NCBI GenBank assembly: GCA_022376925.1
Contig: JAIOJX010000032.1
Span: 205,278,939 to 205,342,938 of the forward strand
From: Tragulus kanchil
Taxonomy: Eukaryota > Chordata > Mammalia > Artiodactyla > Tragulidae
Reading direction: 5' to 3'
DNA length: 64,000 nt
Every line of letters begins with the position of its first letter. Position 1 is the stretch's first letter. Under the pieces are notes generated by a model. That model searched no databases. It saw nothing but the letters and a program-made list of their open reading frames with translations, and had not been told where the DNA came from. Position numbers and translations under genes: made by a program. Positions 48,800 through 59,590 of this stretch are shown here, one piece after another.

Positions 48800-51076
48800 A
48801 AAGGATATATAGAAATATCACTTTTATTGACTTTGGCATCTATGTGGAAGAGCTAACCAACATCGTGGCTTCATTACTGTATAATAGCCGAGCTTCCTCA
48901 AAGAGTTATCTACATTTGCTGTTCTGCACTTCCTCATTTCCTATTCAATCTGCTTGAAATTAGCTTCTGTCCTTCAACTCTGTAAGAAAGCTTGACCTTT
49001 TTTCTTTTTTGATCAAACATTAACAATCATCATGTTGCTAAATTCAATGGTGAGTTCTCTTTTCTCAATTTACTTGTCTTCACTGTATCATTTAACAATG
49101 GACTATTCTTTCCTTCTAAAAACACTAACCTCTCTCTGAACTTCTAAACTTTCAAGTCCCCAGTCCTATTACCACTTCTGACTTCACTGAACTTCTGATT
49201 TTTCACTCTCAAACGTATGTCTCCCTAGCTTTTCACTGTCTTGGTAAATGGCATCACGTATGCGCAATGCTCATGGCCAATCCTGAAGAATCATCTTTGA
49301 TTCCATCTATCCTGGACCGTCCACAGCTGATCCATCAAGAAGTCCCACAGATTCTCTTCAATACACTACTGTGCACCTGACTCTTGCTCTGTGACAAATG
49401 GCTTAAGCAGCCATTGCAAACTCCTTTCACTTGGTAACACGCTAAACCATGTGAGCGTCTGTTCTCCATTTTTTAAATTATTTGTACATTTTGATCGGAT
49501 AATTTTTAAGATCTCTTTTTAAAATGTGTAATATGATAACAGTATAAACCACCCTAAAAAAAAAAGCATTCATATGATTATGAAAGGGGCAAATAGGCAG
49601 ACTTGGTAAGGAGGCCAGCGGTTTCCAAGGAGGAAGAGGAGAGGCAACAAACATTTTTAGCCAAGGTGCCTTCACCTTGATTGCTATGCCTGTGACAATA
49701 ATCTATCTTGCCTAAGACTTTCTTTAAGCCCAGAGCTAATGTTTATAACAACAATGTATCTTGAAGGAGGGCATGTTTCGTTCTTAACTTGTACGTATGT
49801 TATCTAAAGATGTATGTTGTGGGTATGGGCCTGGTTAAGACCTTTAGCCACCTTAAAATATTCTTTTGATCTATTGTTTATAACCAACTCAAAGTATATA
49901 ATGTCCCACCTAAACTAGCTAGGCTACTTCAGAAGCTTTCTTATTTTTTTTTTAAAGGATATATAGAAATATCACTTTTATTGACTTTGGCATCTATGTG
50001 GAAGAGCTAACCAACATCGTGGCTTCATTACTGTATAATAGCCGAGCTTCCTCAAAGAGTTATCTACATTTGCTGTTCTGCACTTCCTCATTTCCTATTC
50101 AATCTGCTTGAAATTAGCTTCTGTCCTTCAACTCTGTAAGAAAGCTTGACCTTTTTTCTTTTTTGATCAAACATTAACAATCATCATGTTGCTAAATTCA
50201 ATGGTGAGTTCTCTTTTCTCAATTTACTTGTCTTCACTGTATCATTTAACAATGGACTATTCTTTCCTTCTAAAAACACTAACCTCTCTCTGAACTTCTA
50301 AACTTTCAAGTCCCCAGTCCTATTACCACTTCTGACTTCACTGAACTTCTGATTTTTCACTCTCAAACGTATGTCTCCCTAGCTTTTCACTGTCTTGGTA
50401 AATGGCATCACGTATGCGCAATGCTCATGGCCAATCCTGAAGAATCATCTTTGATTCCATCTATCCTGGACCGTCCACAGCTGATCCATCAAGAAGTCCC
50501 ACAGATTCTCTTCAATACACTACTGTGCACCTGACTCTTGCTCTGTGACAAATGGCTTAAGCAGCCATTGCAAACTCCTTTCACTTGGTAACACGCTAAA
50601 CCATGTGAGCGTCTGTTCTCCATTTTTTAAATTATTTGTACATTTTGATCGGATAATTTTTAAGATCTCTTTTTAAAATGTGTAATATGATAACAGTATA
50701 AACCACCCTAAAAAAAAAAGCATTCATATGATTATGAAAGGGGCAAATAGGCAGACTTGGTAAGGAGGCCAGCGGTTTCCAAGGAGGAAGAGGAGAGGCA
50801 ACAAACATTTTTAGCCAAGGTGCCTTCACCTTGATTGCTATGCCTGTGACAATAATCTATCTTGCCTAAGACTTTCTTTAAGCCCAGAGCTAATGTTTAT
50901 AACAACAATGTATCTTGAAGGAGGGCATGTTTCTCGTTCTTAACTTGTACGTATGTTATCTAAAGATGTATGTTGTGGGTATGGGCCTGGTTAAGACCTT
51001 TAGCCACCTTAAAATATTCTTTTGATCTATTGTTTATAACCAACTCAAAAAGTATATAATGTCCCACCTAAACTAG
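48800..51076 (+). repeat. Direct duplication, offset about 1154, covering most of the LTR
   Basis: The block 48800-49920 recurs at 49955-51076 with a filler of about 33 bases that itself resembles broken LTR sequence (CAGAAGCTTTCTTATTTTTT). Differences: TTTCGTTCT versus TTTCTCGTTCT, and CTCAAAGTA versus CTCAAAAAGTA, both near the end of the block. Confidence 0.93.
49574..49930 (+). mobile_element. Truncated copy of the same LTR (duplication product)
   Basis: Repeats the left two-thirds of the LTR up to the TATA region (AAACTAGCT), then breaks into filler. It has no R/U5 part or poly(A) signal. Not an independent insertion. Confidence 0.7.
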
Positions 51077-51242
51077 CTGCACGGGGTACTCTCCTACCCT
51101 CTTCCAGTGCCTTTTTGCCAGAAGCTTTCTCTATCCTTTTTTTCTTTAATAAAACTTTTGCTGCATGAAGCTCTGAGTGACCAAAGCTGTGTCTTTTGAT
51201 CCCTAAGTGAAATTTTCTCCTTCGGAGTTCACGGATCGACAC
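50728..51242 (+). mobile_element. Solo LTR of an endogenous retrovirus, antisense within YLPM1
   Basis: A 515-base interval flanked by CATTCAT at 50721-50727 and 51243-51249 (candidate target-site duplication). Inside, TATATAAT at 51053-51060 and AATAAA at 51148-51153 are spaced like an LTR promoter and poly(A) signal, followed by a U5-like end. There are no gag, pol or env sequences on either side, so it is a solo LTR. It resembles class I elements, but family is unassigned, and the ends do not show clean TG..CA at the duplication border. It contributes no coding capacity. Confidence 0.65.
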
Positions 51243-51353
51243 CATTCATGTTAAGTTATTTACCATCATCTATCAATTATCCACCTATAACTTTCTAAAA
51301 CCAAATGCCTAAACAGACCCTTTAAGTGCTGGTAATCACTGACGGTCTCTTAC

Positions 51354-51484
51354 CCTCTTCTTCCCAGGCTCAGAAGCACGAGTGTCATAATCATCAGGGA
51401 GCTGAAGATAATCCTCCATTCTGCTAGCAATAGCCTCCCAGTCACGTTTCCTTTTTGTACCAGTTCTCAAGCCATCCAACTTGT
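51354..51484 (-). CDS. YLPM1: YLPM1 coding exon (second coding exon from the end)
   Basis: A 131-base exon. The acceptor is a pyrimidine-rich tgtccctcag|ACAAG and the donor AGG|gtaaga. After completing the split Asp codon it encodes 43 residues: KLDGLRTGTKRKRDWEAIAS, then RMEDYLQLPDDYDTRASEPG, then KKR. A basic patch (KRKR) is followed by a Trp-containing, probably helical stretch and an acidic loop (PDDYD). The last residues, KKR, are the first half of the PP1-docking KKRVRW motif, whose second half opens the next exon. A solo LTR ends about 110 bases downstream in the following intron, and the nearest duplication ends near 51078, so the exon is single-copy. Confidence 0.92.
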
Positions 51485-52572
51485 CTGAGGGACAAACACA
51501 GAGCCGCAGCATTAAGGAAGAGTGTGAGTTTGCACAGGACACACAAACAAGGGAAAAGAAGGCTGGAACACGGTCAGAGGGCACATCCGCATTTTAGAGA
51601 GCACACCACTTGTGGATCCAAACTCTCTTCTTGGCAGAGATAACATCAAATTCTGTGCAATTTCCACTGTTTATCTGGTGTTCATAACAGCAGCCTTTAC
51701 ATCACTATTTGGTTTAAGTAACAAGTATCAGCAGAGCAAGAGAAGACACTTGTTTCCTGGGCTCCTTAGCCTCCCACCCAACCTAAAGTCACACTTCAGC
51801 TCTCATGTTCTGATGAAAAGCAACGTTGGGTTTTCCCAAAAGCAATTTCTTCCATTCTTTTTTCTTTAACACAACATTGACACCATCCAATTTGATCTGC
51901 AATCATGTGTGGTATCGTGTTATATGAAAAGCTGGTAGTACAAGGACTTAATGAGCCAAGCTTATGTTTAGGAAGGTTTTAGATGAACGGTTTCTTAGGA
52001 TTTTGATCACTGTAGAGGATTTGCCATGAGTTAATGTTTATGAGTAAGCTGATCACACAAATCATCTCTCTCTTTGGTTATACCCTGAAATGCTGCTGAC
52101 TATTCTAAGGCTAAGGGCTAGTCAGTCAAAGATGATGGATCTGAGTTTTCTTTCTGAATCCTCAATCTGTGAGGCCTTCCAAAGGCCCCAAACTGTAATC
52201 AATCAAATGAACAGGATTGCTGATTCAGAAATTATGAAATAGGAGTTTAGGTGTCTTCAAGAATACATGATAAAAATGTGTGTGGCCTTTTTTATTGGTT
52301 GTTAATTCTGATTTTGAATTCTACATGTGAAAGATTATCAATTTTATATATATATACACTACACTGAAGCAATAAACTTTTGGATCTTCTATAGTTACAA
52401 ACACACTATTACTAAGTAGGTTAATAAAGGAAAACCTACACACTTCTGAAACATATAATAACCACTCTTCATTTTACTCCATAAATGGTGCAGGGTGTAT
52501 ATAACAGAAACCTTTTAGGTATCAAAGCGGAGGAACTTGAAACGAAAAGTACAATGAAAGCAGGAGGTGAGT
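51485..52572. other. YLPM1 intron, no element recognised
   Basis: Single-copy intron DNA. The plus-strand ORFs overlapping 51455-51869 are antisense to the exon and intron and lack domains. An AT dinucleotide tract is at about 52345-52356. Confidence 0.45.
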
Positions 52573-54853
52573 TTATGCTTCAAATGTAAAAGTTACACAC
52601 ACAACTGTGCATACCATACAGGCCTCAAAAACCTGTAAGATTCTACATACCTGTCAAAGTTTTTATTTCCTAAGCCCCGACCCCATAACAGCAATATTAC
52701 TGAAAAATCAGCAAGGCAAATTAAACTACAACACTACATAAAACTCAAGAAATTTTTATCACCTCACTTTGGAAAAAATTTAACATGAATAAGTGTAAGA
52801 GAAACAGTCTTCTTTGTAAGTCACACACTAGGGTGGTTCTAATCTACCTATGTGTGCAGAACAGGCCATATTACACAAGAGCTTGGAGAGGCAACACCTT
52901 GATTGCACAGGGACAGAGAGTATGGTATTAGAAAACCGAAAGTCCCAGAAACAGTAAAACTGTTCTCAGTTGAATAGTGTATAGTGTCAGCAGCTCCAAC
53001 ACACTTATTGAATAAACCTCAAAGGATTTCCAACTTAATAAGATCAACTTTGACATTAACATATTTCAAAGGAAAATTTCATATTTCAATTCCAAAAACA
53101 GAACATGGTCAGGCAGCAATACAGAAGGACAGTGTGAAAACTACAAGAACTCTTCCTCATACACTGACCGTGTGACAGGAGTTACACACCAGGAGTCCCA
53201 CATTTGCAACATGGAAGTTCAGAAGAGTATGTATTTCTAGTCTGAACACCCCTGTCTGTAATGTTTAATCTGAAATTTTATTGTGCACAAACATGCTTAA
53301 AGTTTCCTTCTTGGAGCTGAAGAAAGGTTCGTACTTCCTCCACATGGCATCCTGGAAACCCAAACACACAGATGTATGGCATAAAGTGAAGGAAGAGGAA
53401 TCTGGGATATTCGTTAGTTACAAGAGACGACTGGTGTCCAACACACTCATGCTAATGATTTTCAGAATTTTGAATTTCAAATGGTGAAGTTTTAAGACGA
53501 AGATAAAAGTTGAAATATCCAATTTGGCAGATCACAGAATTTTCCCACACCTTCATAGCACTATATATTATTACACAGCACAACAGAAAATATTTTTAGA
53601 TACATTTATGTGTTCTCTAAACATAAATGGTATTTCTGAAAACTTGCTCATGGTGAACATACAAGGGTTATGTGCCTATTCAAAATAATAATCACATTCC
53701 AACTGGGAAGAGATGCTTCAAATGTAAAAGTTACACACACAACTGTGCATACCATACAGGCCTCAAAAACCTGTAAGATTCTACATACCTGTCAAAGTTT
53801 TTATTTCCTAAGCCCCGACCCCATAACAGCAATATTACTGAAAAATCAGCAAGGCAAATTAAACTACAACACTACATAAAACTCAAGAAATTTTTATCAC
53901 CTCACTTTGGAAAAAATTTAACATGAATAAGTGTAAGAGAAACAGTCTTCTTTGTAAGTCACACACTAGGGTGGTTCTAATCTACCTATGTGTGCAGAAC
54001 AGGCCATATTACACAAGAGCTTGGAGAGGCAACACCTTGATTGCACAGGGACAGAGAGTATGGTATTAGAAAACCGAAAGTCCCAGAAACAGTAAAACTG
54101 TTCTCAGTTGAATAGTGTATAGTGTCAGCAGCTCCAACACACTTATTGAATAAACCTCAAAGGATTTCCAACTTAATAAGATCAACTTTGACATTAACAT
54201 ATTTCAAAGGAAAATTTCATATTTCAATTCCAAAAACAGAACATGGTCAGGCAGCAATACAGAAGGACAGTGTGAAAACTACAAGAACTCTTCCTCATAC
54301 ACTGACCGTGTGACAGGAGTTACACACCAGGAGTCCCACATTTGCAACATGGAAGTTCAGAAGAGTATGTATTTCTAGTCTGAACACCCCTGTCTGTAAT
54401 GTTTAATCTGAAATTTTATTGTGCACAAACATGCTTAAAGTTTCCTTCTTGGAGCTGAAGAAAGGTTCGTACTTCCTCCACATGGCATCCTGGAAACCCA
54501 AACACACAGATGTATGGCATAAAGTGAAGGAAGAGGAATCTGGGATATTCGTTAGTTACAAGAGACGACTGGTGTCCAACACACTCATGCTAATGATTTT
54601 CAGAATTTTGAATTTCAAATGGTGAAGTTTTAAGACGAAGATAAAAGTTGAAATATCCAATTTGGCAGATCACAGAATTTTCCCACACCTTCATAGCACT
54701 ATATATTATTACACAGCACAACAGAAAATATTTTTAGATACATTTATGTGTTCTCTAAACATAAATGGTATTTCTGAAAACTTGCTCATGGTGAACATAC
54801 AAGGGTTATGTGCCTATTCAAAATAATAATCACATTCCAACTGGGAAGAGATG
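52573..54853 (+). repeat. Direct duplication, offset 1138, in YLPM1 intron
   Basis: The block 52573-53714 recurs at 53711-54853, joined directly at GAAGAGATG. No internal difference noticed. Confidence 0.94.
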
Positions 54854-56931
54854 AAACTGCCTGACACGCAGAAGTCCAGGATACAACCACTCAGAGGCAG
54901 AGACACATGACACTGAGAGGAGGAAAGCGAGAGTGCTCAACATGAGGAAACCTCAGTTAGGACAACAGCAGCCTCAAACAGACTTTTGGTTTTCCACAGT
55001 TTGAGAAACCAAAATCATGTCAGTGGAATTAAGGTAGCTTGAACGGTGAAGCTGAGCATTTCACGTGGCATGGAACGCCCACGCTTGCATTAGGGTGCCT
55101 GTGCCCCAGTTGGAAAGGAGCCAGGCAGGTGCTACTGAGAGCGAGCCACAGGCATACTTCAACAACTCCATGGGACCCATGCCCGGTGCAGCTCAGGATA
55201 GGTTTGAATCTTCTAAAAGTACACCTCTTCCCCTTTAACAAACACACATAGGCTGAACTGTATACTATACTTCATGAACACAGATCAAGACTCAACAATG
55301 AGATTTAACAGCTGTTTGAAAGATTACAGGTATGTGAGCACCTTCCCACTGTTGAATTCATTTGTAAGTCAAAATTTCTGTTATGGATTCAGCTTGTCTG
55401 GCTCAATATATGATACTGCTAAAGCCTAAAGATACATTTCCACCCAGCATAATCATGTTACCAAGAGTAATTTAAGAAACGTTGGTAAAGTACTCAGAAA
55501 AATAAGTTGCACCTGGTAATCAAATCTTTTGAATTTGTTACGATAAGGAAGGCAACATAAACAGGCCAATTCTCAAATATGAGAAAAGTGCCTCATGTTT
55601 TAGGTTCTTATTCTTCTTCTCAATTGGCTCCATGGATCAACCTCAAAGAAGCACTTTCCGGGAAGTTCACACTCCGTCTGCCTTCCTCTACAGATGGTTT
55701 AGCTCTCAACACAGTGGTGCAAGAGGCAAGTCATTATACGAAACATCACTGTCACAAACAAAAACCCAACTGCAAACATGTAAGAACTTATTTCCTAGGT
55801 TCAGTAGCAGATTTTCAGTGCCTTTGGTTCATTTTTAGATACATTTATGTGTTCTCTAAACATAAATGGTATTTCTGAAAACTTGCTCATGGTGAACATA
55901 CAAGGGTTATGTGCCTATTCAAAATAATAATCACATTCCAACTGGGAAGAGATGAAACTGCCTGACACGCAGAAGTCCAGGATACAACCACTCAGAGGCA
56001 GAGACACATGACACTGAGAGGAGGAAAGCGAGAGTGCTCAACATGAGGAAACCTCAGTTAGGACAACAGCAGCCTCAAACAGACTTTTGGTTTTCCACAG
56101 TTTGAGAAACCAAAATCATGTCAGTGGAATTAAGGTAGCTTGAACGGTGAAGCTGAGCATTTCACGTGGCATGGAACGCCCACGCTTGCATTAGGGTGCC
56201 TGTGCCCCAGTTGGAAAGGAGCCAGGCAGGTGCTACTGAGAGCGAGCCACAGGCATACTTCAACAACTCCATGGGACCCATGCCCGGTGCAGCTCAGGAT
56301 AGGTTTGAATCTTCTAAAAGTACACCTCTTCCCCTTTAACAAACACACATAGGCTGAACTGTATACTATACTTCATGAACACAGATCAAGACTCAACAAT
56401 GAGATTTAACAGCTGTTTGAAAGATTACAGGTATGTGAGCACCTTCCCACTGTTGAATTCATTTGTAAGTCAAAATTTCTGTTATGGATTCAGCTTGTCT
56501 GGCTCAATATATGATACTGCTAAAGCCTAAAGATACATTTCCACCCAGCATAATCATGTTACCAAGAGTAATTTAAGAAACGTTGGTAAAGTACTCAGAA
56601 AAATAAGTTGCACCTGGTAATCAAATCTTTTGAATTTGTTACGATAAGGAAGGCAACATAAACAGGCCAATTCTCAAATATGAGAAAAGTGCCTCATGTT
56701 TTAGGTTCTTATTCTTCTTCTCAATTGGCTCCATGGATCAACCTCAAAGAAGCACTTTCCGGGAAGTTCACACTCCGTCTGCCTTCCTCTACAGATGGTT
56801 TAGCTCTCAACACAGTGGTGCAAGAGGCAAGTCATTATACGAAACATCACTGTCACAAACAAAAACCCAACTGCAAACATGTAAGAACTTATTTCCTAGG
56901 TTCAGTAGCAGATTTTCAGTGCCTTTGGTTC
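54731..56931 (+). repeat. Direct duplication, offset 1101, in YLPM1 intron
   Basis: The block 54731-55830 recurs at 55832-56931, joined directly within TTCATTTTTAGATAC. It overlaps the previous duplication, so TTAGATACATTTATGTG occurs at 53596, 54734 and 55835. Confidence 0.94.
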
Positions 56932-56995
56932 ATTTACAACTCTGTTTCTAGAATTCACTGTCTAGCATTCTGTCTTTAAAATGGACTGCATTTGT

Positions 56996-57111
56996 GGGAT
57001 TTTCCTGGCAGTCCAGTGGTTAAAGTTTCACTTCCCAATGCAGGAGGTGCAGGTTTGATCCCTAGTTAGGGAGCTAAGATCCCACATGCCTAACAGCCAA
57101 AAAAATAAAAA
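56996..57111 (+). mobile_element. Short CHR-1-type SINE with target-site duplication
   Basis: GGGATTTTCCTGGCAGTCCA, AGGTTTGATCCCTAGTTAGG, GAGCTAAGATCCCACATGCC and a short A-rich tail. Flanks GGACTGCATTTGT (56983-56995) and GGACTGAATTTGT (57112-57124) are the target-site duplication with one change. Confidence 0.9.
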
Positions 57112-57124
57112 GGACTGAATTTGT

Positions 57125-58851
57125 ACTAAATGTATGTTCTGGGAAGCAAATAGGAGACAGGCCAGAATTTTTTTTCTGGAAATCAATACCAAGATTAATG
57201 TCATATATCTTGAATAATCATCAGAAGTAAATTCCATTTTATTTTCTCTTAAGATATCAGAAAAGAAAATAGAGTGTGGACTGGCTCATGTTAAAGAAAG
57301 CATTATGCTAGATAATATATTACACAAGGCCTCTGAAGATTGTATACTTGGCTAAAATATTTTATAATCCCCAAGTCTCTTTAATTAGCATTTCTCTTTG
57401 CCCCAAAAGATACCCACTACTTAGAAAACCAGAAAAGAGGGAAATGATCTTACAGTCTTCTAAGTACAGAACTTCAGATTTAAACTAATGTTAATATGAA
57501 CATGCATGAAGCATTATTATTTAAAAAAGTAATTTGTGATTATTATTTTTCTACATACTTCATTGCATTTAAGCACTTTTGACTCCTTAAAAGTTCAGGG
57601 AAGGAGACAGTTGGTTATTAATAAGATTTCCCACAGAGGGATGATGAATGGAAGAATATATCAATAAACACATATGATTTTCACATGCCATTCACTAGAA
57701 AAAAAATTCCAGACTTTGCAACAAAGCACCTATCCCAACAATATAGTAATAGTACTGTTTATGGAATTATCTTTTAACATTGGACCTGGTCCACATCAAT
57801 GGCTCACATGATCAACTGGGCAAAATAAATGTCAAATTCTACGCAGCTGTGTGTAAAACGCAGCCCTCTGGTGTCGAAACACAGACAATATATTCCAACA
57901 GTGAAGCAGCTAAATTACTCAAATTTGTTCTAAAATTTAAGATTTATTTCTATGGTTGGAGTTACAGCAGAATTCCAGGAAGAGAAATGCAGAGAACAAC
58001 GGTCATACTTCATACATTAGCATGATCCATCTTTTCAAAAAAATCTTACATCATTATTTTAAATTCATCTTAATCTCAACATGTTAAATGGTTCTCTTTG
58101 GGTGAGGTTAAAAAAAAAAAGTTCTGTAATACTACCATGAAATATTGGTGGAAAATCCACTGGATATATATGATTTTCTACTTGACAAAGACCTCCACGT
58201 TGAACAACTCCAAATTTTATTTAGATAATAAGTTTTCACCAGTTTACCACCTTGTAATCTGCACTAAAGACAAGTCGGAGGAAACTTTAAATGGAATCTT
58301 ACAAAGCAAGCTCCTCAAAAACCTAAATTATGTATCTACCTCCCCCACTTACAAACTTAATTTATTATATAAGGAAAATAACTGCTTTTTAGTTAAGGTT
58401 CAAACTTCAATATTTTTTATTATTACTACCACCACTATTACCCCATATATTCATAACCAGGTTCAACTATGGACTGCAGTTAAATATCCTTTTTAAAGGG
58501 TAGAAATCTCACCTACACCAAAATGTCTGATTAATATAAAGTGACATTTATGGTTAATATAAATGAATGGACTTTAGAAGTAACAATATTTTATTACTAA
58601 ATTTCTCACATATTTCCATTTTCTCTGGAAAATTTTAAGGGGTACCAAAGGTAGTTCTTTTAAAATACTCTTCTTTCACTCTGTCACAATATATAAATGA
58701 AAGACAGCAAAACGGACTAAGGATGTAAGGTAGGCCTAAAAATCTTTGTTTAAACAAAAAATTTGGGAAATTTGTTCTTCTTACAGCAGAAAGATCTATG
58801 ACCATTACCATCAGGTATCACATATAAAAACAGGAAAAAGGAAATACCCAC
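57125..58851. other. YLPM1 intron, nothing recognised
   Basis: AT-rich, single-copy. Plus-strand ORFs (57780-58025 and 58098-58496, 81 and 132 codons) are antisense to the gene, AT-rich in composition and without any recognisable domain; the longer contains a run of Ile/Thr from an (ATT/ACC) microsatellite-like stretch. Confidence 0.45.
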
Positions 58852-58903
58852 CTAGCTTTGCCTCAGAAGTGTCCATCTCCCATTTGCTTTTCGGAATGTA
58901 ACC
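58852..58903 (-). CDS. YLPM1: YLPM1 coding exon (third coding exon from the end)
   Basis: A short 52-base exon, too small to stand out as an ORF, found because it joins its neighbours in frame. The acceptor is gatttag|GGTTAC and the donor CTAG|gtgggt. It encodes GYIPKSKWEMDTSEAKL plus the first base of an Asp codon completed by the next exon (G|AC). It starts in phase 0 and ends in phase 1. The donor GTGGGT is weaker than consensus at position +3. It lies in sequence that is not duplicated. Confidence 0.87.
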
Positions 58904-59590
58904 CTAAATCGTACACAGAGAGAAGCTCGAAGGGTTAGAAAGAGACACATACATGCATATCACTTTTGAATTGGAAAAGCATTACAACTGGGAATGGATT
59001 CAGTTTCCACTCACTATACATGTACCCATAGGGAAAACACAGTCTCATTATCTCTGAAGAAACTGAATTACCAAATTCACCAACTCGATTGCCCAGATTT
59101 TAGAATAGTATCATGAAGGCGCTCTGAGGCAACTACAGTTCAGGACACAGAACTGTAGTTTGAACAACAGCTGTATAGCAAATACAGTAAGAATGCATGC
59201 TAGTTACTGTGCTTAGCAGTATCATTCAGAGTAGCAGAGGACTTACAATACTGGCTAGGTTATTTTCAAAATACAATTGTTATTATCAAGTGACAGTAGC
59301 CATGAGGTCCAAAGTGTATTCTTCAAGACAGTCACTTTATATTCCAGTATAATTTTAGATATTTAAAAGAAAGGAGAAAACTTGGTATTACTGAACACAA
59401 TTATGAAGTTCAACCTCATTTTAAAATGACTCAATCCGTTTACCAGTTAGATCTTACAAAGTCTAATTTTACTGAATCAATGTCAGACTATTACTTTTTC
59501 ATCAGTTGGAAGCTATACTATTATTTCTGATGTCTTTAAAAAATTCGATCTTTCTATCATGAAAAAACCAGAAATCTCCATGGGCAATTT

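Noticed and set aside
50728..51242. Endogenous retrovirus with coding genes around the LTR
   Set aside because: No gag, pol or env similarity in any frame on either side; the second LTR-like stretch is a duplication copy of the first.
58098..58496. 132-codon plus-strand ORF in a YLPM1 intron
   Set aside because: AT-rich low-complexity translation (Asn, Lys, Ile, Thr), no domain, and antisense to YLPM1.
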